A stretch of 64,000 nt of DNA from Siphonodentalium dalli (Eukaryota; Mollusca; Scaphopoda; Gadilida; Siphonodentaliidae), in the NCBI GenBank assembly GCA_032622095.1, contig CP136065.1, forward strand, positions 27,043,141 through 27,107,140. The letters run 5' to 3'. The stretch's first letter is position 1, and the number at the start of each line of letters is the position of its first letter. Position numbers and translations under genes: made by a program. The notes under the pieces were generated by a model. The model did no database searches, was not told where the DNA came from, and saw only the letters and a list, made by a program, of their open reading frames with translations. Below, one piece after another: positions 48,901 to 57,122 of the stretch.

Positions 48901-50906
48901 CCTTTATTCAAGTTCACTGCTTCTGCCACCCTGGTCCTAAAAATAATATTTACTCAAATCCTGAACAGAGAAACATTAGTAAGAACCATTTACTTTGGCT
49001 CTAACTGTATGCAGGGTATGCCTACACATGTCAAGTGAAATCTGACATTTGTATAAACATTCCCTGGAGATCTGCTAGAGGTCATTAATTCCCTATTACA
49101 ACAACAATTTACCTCATGTATTTTTCACATCTTTCAACGGGACATTTAACACATTTATCAGGGTCACCAGGTCAAGTAGGTGCAAGGCCAGTACATTACT
49201 CTTTTTCTCCATAGTAATTCATGATATGTCTTCTATGCAATAATCAAATGGCCTATTTGCTTATATTTGGTATGAAATTACCTTGGGTGACAGATTTGTG
49301 AAAATGTGATCACAAAGTTGAATAAGGGCAGAGCCACAGACATAACTATGTTTGCAAGAGCCAAGAACTAGTTGGCTTATTTAGCATGGAATGTTCTTGT
49401 TTGACTGCAATTCAGATTTTTGTTAATGGGGTCACCTGGTCAAATAGGGGCCAAGCGAAGGACAGTTTCACTATAAATATGCTTCCTTCACAAGGACCAT
49501 CAGGTCTATTTTACTGATATTTAGTATGAAGGGTTCTTTGGTGTCTGGGATTTAAATTTATTCAGATGGGGTCACGAGGTTAAATAGGGTGGGACCAGGG
49601 ACATAACTGTATGTCAAATTTATTCAGATGGGGTCACCAGGTTAAATATGGTGGGACCAGGGACATAACTATATGTCTCTATAGTAATTCTTAAAATGTC
49701 TTCTCAAGAGGGATTGGACTATTTAGCTTACATGTAGGGGCCAAGCGAAGGACAGTTTCCCTCTTAATATGCTTCCTTCAAAAGGACCCATCAGGTCTAT
49801 TTTACTGATATTTAGTATGAAGGGTTATTTGTTGTCTGGGATTCAAATTTATTCAGATGGAGTCACCAGGTTAAATAGGGTGGGACCAGGGACATAACTA
49901 TATGTCTCTATAGTAATTCTTAAAATGTCTTCTCAAGAGAGGTTGGACTATTTAGCTTTCATATACTTGGAGGATCCTTTAGTGACTGAGATTCAGATTT
50001 GTTAACATGAGGTCAACATGTTAAGAAATGACGGGCTATGGGGAGTTGAAATACCAAATTCATTAAATCATCTACCTTGGACCTACCTGACTGATTAATT
50101 TGACATACATGTATGGTGTTTTGGGTCCATGGATAATTGGGCTTCAAACATGTCTAAATGGTTTAATAAAAAGGTGCTTGTGAGATTGAAAATTTCAAAC
50201 AATTGAGAAAGTTTGAGATGTCGGTTGTGAAATTCCAACCTAAGACTTGGGAGTCTGGAGGGGACTTGTTGAGCTGGAGGAGGGGGTGATCAGTAGTGTA
50301 TAGTTGGTAATTTCAAGGTGGATATTCACCCATCTACATATCCTGTTTAGATCTACTTCTTTTAAAGTTATTATGAAAAGTTCTGACTGTTGTGGTCTCC
50401 AGAGTCCCAGTCTTATCAGTCTTTGCAGTTTGGTGAGCGACCCCACAGTCATTGACTGTCTTGTTTCTTTAGAAAGTTTGGTTCTTTTTTAGTATAGTTT
50501 CTCTATAACCCCAAATTGGCAGACAACACAGTGCACAATCGAGGTGCCCAATGGGTGCACATCACCATCTTCACCATCTGGGAACTTAAATCTGAGTCTA
50601 GGTCTCCCATAGTATATGAGGCCATGCAGAATGAGGTCCCCAGAGATGAATTTGGTGATGCTAGCCCACTGTGCAAGATAGCGTCACTAAATTCACCCTC
50701 TGGGGACCTCATACTGCAATAATCCGGCTCCATATTTTCAGGCCTGCCATTTAACTATTTCCCTCTAATCACACAAATTATCACCAAACATTTAATCTTA
50801 CTTTAGTTTGATTAACACTTGTTTCCTTTACATTTCAGATTTCAAAGCATTTGATTTAGAAGACTTCCTGGGCAATAGAAATTTGAAAAAGATAACAGGG
50901 TCCTAG
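27850..50906 (+). CDS. MCRIP1/MCRIP2: MCRIP1/MCRIP2 (FAM195) family protein, complete
   Basis: Five exons (27850-27923, 31456-31565, 39727-39780, 43822-43869, 50839-50906) join to 354 nt, 117 aa, all with AG/GT ends and matching phases (2, 1, 1, 1). Seen: SSPKPVFNGKR at 25-35, HDEMVRYLSEGW at 52-63, YYREKKPNPRLQYF at 84-97 and FDLEDFLGN near the end; these fit the family's S.V.NGKR, HEENVRF..EAW and VEK.PNP.L..F blocks in order. Human MCRIP1 is 97 aa and MCRIP2 160 aa. Known: MCRIP1 is an ERK-regulated partner of the CtBP corepressor; both bind DDX6 and join stress granules. The CtBP-type PxDLS site reads AFDLE here. A strong acceptor just before the ATG suggests an upstream exon. Introns (up to 8 kb) are mostly mobile elements. 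Confidence 0.88.
28283..30060. mobile_element. Array element 'AGCTCAACTTACTTTG' with ten internal units, MCRIP intron 1
   Basis: Starts TTTTTAGCTCAACTTACTTTG and ends CCATTGACTGTAACAC..AAGTTGAGCTACAGTGTCATTG. About ten units of 130-200 bp begin GGC(A/G)CGGGCTACAGGT (28367, 28567, 28722, 28885, 29028, 29189 and so on) and contain ATGTAGATGGGAACGAG and CATGGCCGCCAGCAGCCATCTT. A shorter copy spans 51461-52330. Open frames here are repeat artefacts. Confidence 0.75.
30950..31072. repeat. Inverted pair GACTGGAAGGT..ACCTTCCAGTC
   Basis: GGGACTGGAAGGTGGGTTA near 30956 pairs with CTACCTTCCAGTC near 31058; likely a small MITE. 30061-30949 shows nothing recognised. Confidence 0.4.
31288..31382. repeat. 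ATC/ATCATG microsatellite
   Basis: An irregular run of ATC triplets (TTATCATCATCATGATCATG..ATCATCATCA), 75-165 bases upstream of MCRIP exon 2. Confidence 0.7.
31456..31565 (+). CDS. MCRIP1/MCRIP2: MCRIP coding exon 2
   Basis: Acceptor TTGCAATTGCAG, donor GTAAGA. Its first base completes Ser25. Encodes SPKPVFNGKRNF and ends DEMVRYLSE, the central family signature, then one base of the next codon. Confidence 0.88.
31755..32160 (+). mobile_element. 'AGCTCACCTGAG' element, 5' part
   Basis: Starts TTTTTAGCTCACCTGAGA.GA.GTCTCCGGTGG and includes CCGTCCGTCAACAATT and TTGTTCAAAT.. phrases. It stops after about 400 bp in A-rich sequence. Fuller copies are at 34918-36985 (interrupted) and 48308-50465. 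Confidence 0.6.
32626..34887. mobile_element. Large element ending AGGCTTTCCGC / GCGGAAAGCCT
   Basis: AGGCTTTCCGCTAGTAGGGC at 32631 and GGCGGAAAGCCTGATATATG near 34862 are inverted ends. Inner sequences GTTTCCGCTAACGAG (33568) and GGGTTAGCGGAAACAAACG (34742) pair too, so several related elements may be stacked. The part 33960-34650 recurs inverted at 37190-37870. Confidence 0.45.
33960..34650 (+). repeat. 0.7-kb repeat, copy 1 of an inverted pair
   Basis: Contains CAAGTTTCTCAAGC, TTTTGGTTCAATGGATTATG, CAAGTGAGACACATAC and AGCTAGATAAAGCCA, all found in reverse complement at 37190-37870. Confidence 0.7.
34918..36985 (+). mobile_element. 'AGCTCACCTGAG' element interrupted by another element
   Basis: The left end TTTTTAGTTCATCTGAGACCAAGTCTC is at 34920. 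The right end, with CCAGTCTTCTCAGTCTTTACAG and GTCATTGACTGTCTTGTTTAGC at 36910-36985, matches 50405-50465. The block 35502-36677 is foreign to the family. Confidence 0.5.
35502..36677. mobile_element. 1.2-kb element with CCAGGCCTGGCC ends (hAT-like?)
   Basis: Inverted ends CCAGGCCTGGCCCTTTGAAA and TTAAAAGGCCAGGCCTGG. GAGGGCGAT.GCCCTCC hairpins lie inside each end (35532-35575, 36588-36660). A short CTAT pair flanks it. The middle has CGGAA/CGGTA-rich sequence (36175-36330). Confidence 0.55.
37190..37870 (-). repeat. 0.7-kb repeat, copy 2 of an inverted pair
   Basis: Reverse-complement counterpart of 33960-34650 with scattered substitutions. It ends near CAGGCCTTCGGGATAT, which pairs with CCTGAAGGCCTGAGCGGAGG at 34017. 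Confidence 0.7.
38274..39053 (+). mobile_element. 0.78-kb element, TTAAAGATACGGGCGGC ends (copy B)
   Basis: TTAAAGATACGGGCGGCC at the left, GGCTGCTCGTCCCTTTAA at the right; the inverted counterpart of 26052-26892. The 85-codon minus-strand frame here is not conserved in copy A. Confidence 0.7.
39210..39715. mobile_element. 'TATACCCCCAC'-family relative with inner duplication and (TA)n
   Basis: Two tandem blocks of AATGAAATTTGGTATGG..TTCACTA.TA.GA.GGCAATCAAT.. separated by a (TA)n run at 39448-39469. It ends GAATTTGCCACCATGGGGTTATGC, like the right end of the element at 6.4-7.0 kb. Confidence 0.5.
39727..39780 (+). CDS. MCRIP1/MCRIP2: MCRIP coding exon 3
   Basis: A 54-nt exon, acceptor GTGCTTACAG, donor GTAAAA. 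Encodes G-WNKVSHEFETTHRNERE, aligning with the family's EAWQ.V...L block; phase 1 to phase 1. Confidence 0.87.
39826..39915 (+). mobile_element. Possible tRNA-derived SINE head
   Basis: TGGTAGCTCAGACGG (39831-39845) fits a pol III A box and TGATTCGATT (39897-39906) a B box. The spacing, about 60 bp, is longer than in a normal tRNA and no cloverleaf closes. Right after it comes TATGCCCCGACCCCTG, shared with the element at 44.36 kb. Confidence 0.3.
40590..40985. repeat. Tandem-like 'TACTACAGGTTTGGTCCATTCATTTTTAC' repeat
   Basis: Units with GGTGAT..CCCAGCT, ATACCCAC.TACTAC and GTCCATTCAT recur about every 175-190 bp (40605, 40780, 40920). The same units form 44357-44840. Confidence 0.5.
41484..43380. 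mobile_element. 'ATCCCCCGCCAAATT' repeat, interrupted by hAT-2
   Basis: Starts with the hairpin TCCCCCGCCAAATTGAAAATTTGCGGGGGA; after hAT-2 it continues GGGTTCTGTCCGTCCGTCCC. Three units of about 160 bp share ACAAATGTCAACGGATTTCAAAGA..GGTATATGA.TT and GAGTTCGCAAGCCAGG. The right limit is approximate. Confidence 0.5.
41524..42696. mobile_element. hAT-2 element, 1173 bp, complete with 8-bp target duplication
   Basis: The ends CAGGGTTGGGGTGATTAC and GATTACCCCAACCCTG are inverted; ATAGGAAT flanks both (41516-41523, 42697-42704). Both subterminal regions are dense in GTAATC/GATTAC hexamers. No transposase frame. The fragment at 456-699 is the same family. Confidence 0.85.
43822..43869 (+). CDS. 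MCRIP1/MCRIP2: MCRIP coding exon 4
   Basis: A 48-nt exon, acceptor TTCATTTTAG, donor GTAAGC. Encodes GPIYYREKKPNPRLQ, matching VEK.PNP.L. A hAT-1 end begins six bases into the following intron. Confidence 0.88.
43875..44060. mobile_element. hAT-1 copy, truncated, beside MCRIP exon 4
   Basis: The left end CAAGCCTTG..TAGTGTTTCTGACATTTGCAG and one hairpin (about 43904-43999) are clear; the core fades after TCTCAAATTAATATTG. The end starts at the sixth base of MCRIP intron 4. Confidence 0.6.
44357..44840. mobile_element. 'ATTATGCCCCTGACCCCC' repeat
   Basis: Starts ATTATGCCCCTGACCCCCGTAGGAGG..GGGGCATA (a hairpin), then CTGTCCGTCC and units ACTACAGGTTTCATCCATTC, CTTGTAACTCGGGTGTTAATTATCGGATT. Related to 39900-40985. 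Confidence 0.5.
45390..45849. mobile_element. piggyBac-like MITE PB1, copy 2
   Basis: TTAA (45386-45389, 45850-45853) flanks CCCTTTGAGTGCCACGG and CTGGCACTCAAAGGG. Hairpin CAATGCATTCTCTTATATATGCGAGG at about 45735-45802. Longer than copy 3 by extra sequence near 45480-45640. Confidence 0.75.
46636..46797. mobile_element. Palindromic MITE, about 160 bp (CAGTAAACATC)
   Basis: CAGTAAACATCTTGATATTT and its complement AAATATCAAGATGTTTACT are the ends of an almost perfect palindrome centred at 46714 (GAAAGTTTC). A TA lies at the left; the right end has decayed. Resembles mariner-like MITEs. Confidence 0.7.
47584..47818. mobile_element. piggyBac-like MITE PB1, copy 3
   Basis: TTAA (47580-47583, 47819-47822) flanks CCCTTTGAGTGCCAGG and CCTGGCACTCAAAGGG. 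Hairpin at about 47705-47772. Same length class as the METTL26 intron copy. Confidence 0.8.
47838..48002. repeat. 'GCCCGAGGGCC' repeat with paired ends
   Basis: ATGATTTTTTTAGGGC..TATGGTTTACTAACG and CGTTAATAAACCATGG..AAAATCAT roughly pair; between them are GCCCGAGGGC, GAGGCCCGAGACGC and TTAGCCCGAAGG. Confidence 0.45.
48285..50717. mobile_element. hAT-1 copy split by an 'AGCTCACCTGAG' element
   Basis: CACCCTATGGGGACCTCATTCTG (48288-48306) is half a hAT-1 hairpin. hAT-1 core resumes near 50482 (TAGTTTCTCTATA.CC..AAATTGGCAGAC) and ends with a full hairpin at 50626-50717. Confidence 0.5.
48308..50465 (+). mobile_element. 'AGCTCACCTGAG' element, longest copy (2.15 kb)
   Basis: Starts CTTTTTAGCTCACCTGAGACG and ends CATTGACTGTCTTGTTT. 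Repeated phrases every 150-250 bp: ATTCAGATTTGTTCAAAT..GGTCACTGGGTCAAA, GGGCCATAACTC, CATCAGG.C..ATATTTGGTATG. No coding sequence. It fills most of MCRIP intron 4. Confidence 0.6.
50839..50906 (+). CDS. MCRIP1/MCRIP2: MCRIP coding exon 5
   Basis: Acceptor TTTACATTTCAG; encodes YFKAFDLEDFLGNRNLKKIT and GS, then TAG at 50904-50906. AATAAA at 51027 is a plausible poly(A) signal 120 nt downstream. Confidence 0.87.
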
Positions 50907-51026
50907 CATTTGTCAGACGGAGTGATTTTAACAGTCCATCCACACTGCGACGTGTTTTGTCTCATCAATCATGGCATACATCATCATTCATAAATTGTAC
51001 AGCTATTTAATATATGAACATTTGTA

Positions 51027-51032
51027 AATAAA
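51027..51032 (+). terminator. MCRIP poly(A) signal candidate
   Basis: AATAAA in GTAAATAAAAGATG, about 120 nt after the MCRIP stop codon and outside any recognised repeat. Confidence 0.5.
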
Positions 51033-51460
51033 AGATGAAAAAATCAGAGATGGTTCAGTTGTTTCAGTGACATCAGAATGGGAACCAAGATTTGGGAAGA
51101 TAGCTGTACTCCAAGTTCCAAGTGAAAGGTGGGTAGTGGGTACACTGAATTACATGCATGCGATCCTACATTTGTCTGCCCATCCATCTGTCCAAGCATA
51201 TATCTCAGCCATGAGCTGTCTGATCTCAATGAAATTTGCTGTGGATGTTCACCATCATGAGGGTTTTCAAATTATATTCTTCTCATTTATACACACCAGT
51301 TTTAAAAAGGAAACAAATTATGTTTTTCTCCATCCATCTGTCCTATTTGTCTGTTATTATTTTGACTCCAGATAATAACTTTAGTTCTTCTAAACTAAAT
51401 TGAAAGAAATTTGGAACTGTGAGTGGTTTCACTTTTTGGATAAATAGGTTTGGTCCGCCC

Positions 51461-52330
51461 ATTTTTAGCTCAACTTTACTTTGTAAAATTTGAGCTATTG
51501 TCATGGCTTGGTATCCGTCGTGTGCGTGATTCGTCAACAATTTCCTTTAGCACGGGCTGCAGGTCGTATCATGTCATGGGCATTGACATGTAGATGGGAA
51601 CGAGTCATTCGGCAAAAAAACATGGCCACCAGGGGCCATCTTGAATTTCAAAATTCAATCCATTAGCACGGGCTACATGCCGGAGTGTTCGTCTGATCAT
51701 CATGAAATTTGTCGTATAAGTTAATATTGACATGTAGATGGGAACGAGTAATTTTGGGGGTCGTTCGGCCAAAAAACATGGCCGCCGCCAGCAGCCATCT
51801 TGGATTTTACTCTTTGCATGACTAAATCCTTTGGCATGGGCTACAGGTTGTACCTTTGGTCGGATCTCATGAAATTTGTCATGGATGTTAACAATGACAT
51901 GTAGATGGGAACGAGTCATTTTGGAGTCATTCGGCCATAAAACATGGCCGCCAGCAGCCATCTTGGATTTTACTCTTTGCATGACCAAATCCTTGGGCAC
52001 GGGCTACAGGTCGTACCTTTGGTCAGATCATCATGACTAAATCCTTTGGCACACACTACAGTCCACTTCCATCATCCGATCATCACCAAACTTCTTATTA
52101 ATCTTGATATTGATCTACTAGATGCAAGCTATCAAATGTTTTTGAATTTCATTGGAAAACAGCCATCAGCAACCATCTTGGATTTTACTTTATATATATA
52201 TCTCTTCATGTTGATAATCTAGTATTACTTAGATCTTTCAACTTTCCGCATTCCTAATTGCTCCATTGACTGTAACACATGAAATTATTCCCTGTCCATG
52301 TTGAGCTACAGTGTCATTGACACTTTCATT
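51461..52330. mobile_element. Array element 'AGCTCAACTTTACTTTG', short copy
   Basis: Same start and end as 28283-30060 but only about four or five inner units. 52331-53107 after it has direct phrases (TTCCAGATGATAACTT) but no further call. Confidence 0.7.
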
Positions 52331-53111
52331 ACCAGAGTTATGGACCTTCAAGCTGGGGTTATCTTGATTTCCAGATGATAACTTCAGGTGATGTTTACTG
52401 AATGAACTGAAATTAGGTATACAACCATAAAATACAGGTCAAGTTCAATTTTGGGTTCTGTCTGCCCATTATAGCTTTGAAATTTGGGTTTCCAGATGAT
52501 AACTTAAGTAATCTTTCTGAAATGTAATTTGAAAGTAAATTTGAAACAAGCCAATGAGCAGATTATGTCACCATAGCACAGTCTCTTTGTAAAGCCAATG
52601 GAAATCCTAACAGATTTACGTCTCTAGGTTTTTGATTCAGCATTTTACCTCCATTTCATTATTTAGTGGCATCATTTCAAGGCAGAATCCAATCTCTAAA
52701 TAAAACCGATAACGATTACAGACACTACCACAGGTTGGTTATATTTTCATTGCGAGATCCGAGATCAATGACATTTTTTAAATGTTGCCACGATAGCGAA
52801 ACACAACAAATGTTATAATACAGAAAACATAATTCATTATACTCATCAAAATCTAGTAAAAGATCCAGAGATGTAAATGTTAGGTTTTATGTCCACTTTT
52901 CAAAGAAACTTACCATGGTTGTGTTCTTGTTCACACCAGGGTATACATGATTACATGTAGTTTATCTTTGTTTGTCTGGAAATGTTGATTTTATTTTGTC
53001 CGTCCACACAATAATCTCAGCCATGGGTTACTGGATGTCAATTAAATTGGGTCTACATCTTCCCTATAAAAAGTAAGGACGTCTCAATGTTTAAATAAAT
53101 GGATCCATTAA

Positions 53112-54103
53112 CCCTTCCATGACTGAAGCTTCCTGACGTTTTGCAAAAACCCTGTGCCAATGCATTCTCTTATATATAGGAGTCTCCCATAGGGAGCCTC
53201 GCATATATAAGAGAATACATTGGCCTAACAATATTTACCTTGACCTTGTGAGCCAAGAAATGTAGTAAAGAAATATGAATTTTCGAAATTTGTTATGAAA
53301 TGTTGTAAAAAAAATATGAATTTTCGAAATTTGTTATGAAATGTTGTAAAAAAATATGAATTTTGTTATTTGTTGGTGAAATTGCGTTTTTTGGATTTGA
53401 CATTGGTTTGACAAAGAGAAAATGACATGAGAGTTTGAAAAATAATAAATAAAAAAGGATTTTTTGAAATTGGAAAATTTTGAAATGAATGGGATTTTCG
53501 AAATTTGTTATTTTTAGGTGAAATTGCGTTTTTTGGATGTAAAAGGGTTTGACATTGGTTTGAAAAAGAGAAAATGATATGAGAGTTTGAAAATAATAAA
53601 TAAAAAAGGATTTTTTGAAATTGGAAAATTTTGAAATGAATGGGATTTTCGAAATTTGTTATTTTTAGGTGAAATTGCGTTTTTTGGATGTAAAAGGGTT
53701 TGACATTGGTTTGAAAAAGAGAAAATGATATGAGAGTTTGAAAATAATAAATAAAAAAGGATTTTTTGAAATTGGAAAATTTTGAAATGAATGGGATTTT
53801 CGAAATTTGTTACTTTTTGGTAAAATTGCGTTTTTTGGATGGGATTCATAGTGAGCTATATAAATATGGGATGGAATTCATAGTGAGCTATATATATGGG
53901 ATGGGATTCATAATAACCACACACCACCATATAGCCTGCACCGCCCGAGGAGAACGTTCTTTACACAATATTTACCTTGACCTTGTAAGCCAGTGCATTC
54001 TCTTATATATGCGAGGCTCCCTATGGGAGACTGACATATATAACAGAATTCACTGACGCAGGAACTTTAATGCTACACCAGCGCAGCTCCCACCATGAAA
54101 TGG
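53112..54103. mobile_element. piggyBac-like PB2 composite with hairpins flanking tandem arrays
   Basis: TTAA at 53108 then CCCTTCCATGACTG; CACCATGAAATGG then TTAA at 54104. Hairpins CCAATGCATTCTCTTATATATAGGAGTCTCCC at 53157-53224 and its relative at 53991-54052. Between them lie a short-unit array (about 53265-53370) and the 151-bp array. Confidence 0.55.
53380..53845. repeat. 151-bp minisatellite
   Basis: GGGATTTTCGAAATTTGTTA begins at 53491, 53642 and 53793, exactly 151 bp apart; the first unit (from about 53380) is shorter and diverged. A 111-codon minus-strand frame across it is repeat-derived. Confidence 0.85.
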
Positions 54104-54660
54104 TTAAAGACATATTATGGACTTGTTCGGGTGAGTGGAACTGATAAATTAATACTCAGGCGCTATGCCAACTGGGAGAATGTAGCATTCTACTAACATC
54201 TCCCAAAATCTCAAAGAAATCGACCATATAACGCCATGAAAAACACCGTCTGAACTACACTCAATTGTAAATATTTTCATCTCGATTCGGGACGCAACAA
54301 TCGTCGATAAACTAACGTAAATAATTTCACCATCCATACTCATTGCATTTAATAAATATATAAGACTGACGGTATGTGTGTTTTGATTAATATTCATAAA
54401 AATAACTCCTTTGAGCAAGATTATTCTCCATTTCTATCTGATCACCCTGCCATATCGCTTTAAGGTGGCAATGAGTTGGCTGATTTCAACATTGATGATG
54501 GTCATGCCAAATTTTCAGAAACACAATCTTTCTTCCAGAATTGAAGCTACATCCTCAAATTTAGGGATTCATCAAAAACATGGAGCACCTATCTTGTGCA
54601 ACTATTGGTTTATTTTGCTGGAAAAGATAGTATTCAAGTATTTTTGGACACTTCCTTAAC

Positions 54661-54880
54661 CCTTTCATCATAGTTTCATGATGGGAGCTGTGCTGGTTCA
54701 GCATTACAGATCCTGTACCAATGTATTCTCTTATATATGCGAGTCTCCCATAGGGAGCCTCACATATATAAGAGAATGCACTGGCTTACAAGGTCAAGGT
54801 GAATATTGTTAGACTCGCATGTATAAGAGAATGCATCAGCACAGAGTTTTCACAAAAATTCTGGAATTAAAACAAGACTT
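54661..54880. mobile_element. piggyBac-like PB2 fragment
   Basis: TTAA at 54657 then CCCTTTCATCATAGTTTCATGATGGGAGCTGTGC; hairpin CCAATGTATTCTCTTATATATGCGAG at 54717-54786 followed by another half hairpin near 54812. The right end is lost after TTTTCACAAAAATTC. Confidence 0.5.
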
Positions 54881-55229
54881 CCTGCTTCTTACAAGAAAAT
54901 CCATGTTCTGTACCAAAATGAATCTATTTGAACTAATAAACCACTGAGGATACAGGATCATAATATTAGCTTTTTGTTTTTGTGAATTTCATAAAGATTC
55001 GACTACAGTTTGATATAAATAGTTTTTATAAAAAAAAAATCCTTAAAAAAGCATGTCGCCTAATTGTGAGGTAAATTCGATTTTATCTTTTTGTGATATC
55101 ACAAATTCAAATTCATTTTGTGGTATCAATAAATGCTAGTTATTTTATGATATCACAAATTTGATGTTATGATATCACTGATTCACGGCTCATTGGCGCC
55201 GTTCTTCTATTTATTATATAGTAAATTTT

Positions 55230-55271
55230 GATTGATAGATAGATAGATAGATATATTAGATAGATAGATAT
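55230..55271. repeat. GATA microsatellite
   Basis: Eight GATA units in two runs, GATAGATAGATAGATAGATA and TAGATAGATAGATA. The rest of 54881-56007 shows nothing recognised. Confidence 0.8.
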
Positions 55272-56009
55272 GTTTAATCTTCCAACCAAATATATGGTAC
55301 AAAGAACCAAAAAAACGGAATGACAATAAACAATACATATCCTTAGCCATGCGCGGAGAGGAATCTCGGTCTCGATTCTTGTTGCTGAACTTGCTGCGTT
55401 GTGCTTTGGGAGGGGCCCGGTCGGGTGGGTAGTGTAGTAGCCCAAATTATTGGCCCTGGCTAAATTTGATAATTTGATTAGTCGTTTTCCGCTTATATAG
55501 GGACCCACGCGCACTTGTCGGCGCATGGCATATGATTTAACAAACTAGTATATGGAAATGTATGATATGGCAGATTGACAGGTTGCCAGCCTGGTCCGTC
55601 CGTTGGCTAACCGGGAGAGGTTCCAACGGTCTGTTGAATGTATTTCAGGAAACGACAAGTTCGTTTCATGACTGATGGTCGGGATTTTTGTAAAATTGTT
55701 CTCAATTTCAATAACGATAGCGTGATATATTAAAAATTGAAAATAAGAGTCTCGTTCTGTGTCAAATGTATTACATCAATTATAATTCTATGAGGCAATG
55801 CATTTCATCGCCCACCTGCAGGGATGTGGCTATAGTGGGTCTCCGTTGGGGGATGTCCACCTTGCGAAATTCCAACTGCACCCCCCCCCCCCCCCACTTT
55901 AATCAGAATCGGACCAAACACAAGTTTTCCATAATTCCGTTTGACCCCCTTGCACCTCAGTGCTCATGTCTAATATCGTATATATTTTCATAAACCATGG
56001 TTTTATATA

Positions 56010-56901
56010 GGGTAATGTTGCCTGGGAAGCACCAATTTCTGAACAGCATTACTCCCCGTCGACGTACCCAATCCGTCGCATTATGCCCCATACACGGGGG
56101 TACAATGCGACACATTTGACATTACAACATCAGCATATACCGAACCAAATAAATGCAAGACGGTCTGCAGTTTCTTTTCTTTTGTGGATTGAAAGAATGT
56201 ATAATCGTTATTTAAAGTCATAGCAGCAGACCAATGAGACATTTTATTGATTTATATGGCGGGTAAACTATTACCATACAGTTTTGATTTCAGGAAAATG
56301 GCCGGGGTAGGGTTAACAATAATTATTTATCTATATCATGTTTTAATGTTTGGGAATGATCGAATATGTTTTTTTATTTCTTTTCTTTTGAAATAAGGTT
56401 ACGATAAGATTTATTTTTCCAGGTTTGATTTGCGATATGCCTAATCATATTTTTTTCTCGTACTGGTTGTACCCGAGTGTCGCATTATGCCCCACAACCA
56501 GACAACCTGTCTGTCCCCCAAATATGAGTGAATGTGAATAACCGATGTACATAGAACTGATCAACTTACTATATAACTCGTCTTACTTTACCAAAATACG
56601 CATGTAGCTTTGGTGGTAGTGGTAAGATGTTCTCGTTTTAACATGTAGGCCTACAAGACCTTATAAACCATTCAAAAAGGGGGGGGGGGTCACCAAATGT
56701 GGGTACCCCTACCCCGGCGTTTCGCATACGTGAGATTAAACAGTCATAATGATGTCGGTCCAATTGGGATGTTCACTTCTATGATTGGTCTTACTAAAAT
56801 AATAAATGTGCGATTCAACTTCAGTCATGGAAAAATCATATGACCTGATAACGACCGTCTGTCGCATTATGCCCCGCGTCGCATTATGCCCCACATTACC
56901 C
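56010..56901. mobile_element. 892-bp element with arrayed GTCGCATTATGCCCC motifs
   Basis: The ends GGGTAATGT and ACATTACCC are flanked by TA. GTCGCATTATGCCCC occurs at 56075, 56479, 56861 and 56878, with a partial complement at 56102-56111. No ORF. Built like the element at 23925-24806. Confidence 0.75.
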
Positions 56902-57122
56902 TACCCGGTATGATCTCGAGAACATTCAGATATTTTAACCTGAAAAATTGCATAAATCCTAACACCTAGTGGTCTAACTCTAGACAAATGCACACGGCTG
57001 GTGAAATTTGAATAAACAAGTTCAATATCAAATTAAGTTAGAGGATAACGTTTTATGTTCATCACAGTTGTGGTCATTAAAATAATTGCCACGGCAGAGA
57101 GTGGTTAATGTAAAGCGTGGTA

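Noticed and set aside
53514-53849. 111-codon minus-strand frame, Phe/Lys/Asn-rich
   Set aside because: It spans the 151-bp minisatellite; the period is not a multiple of three, so the peptide is not a true repeat protein.
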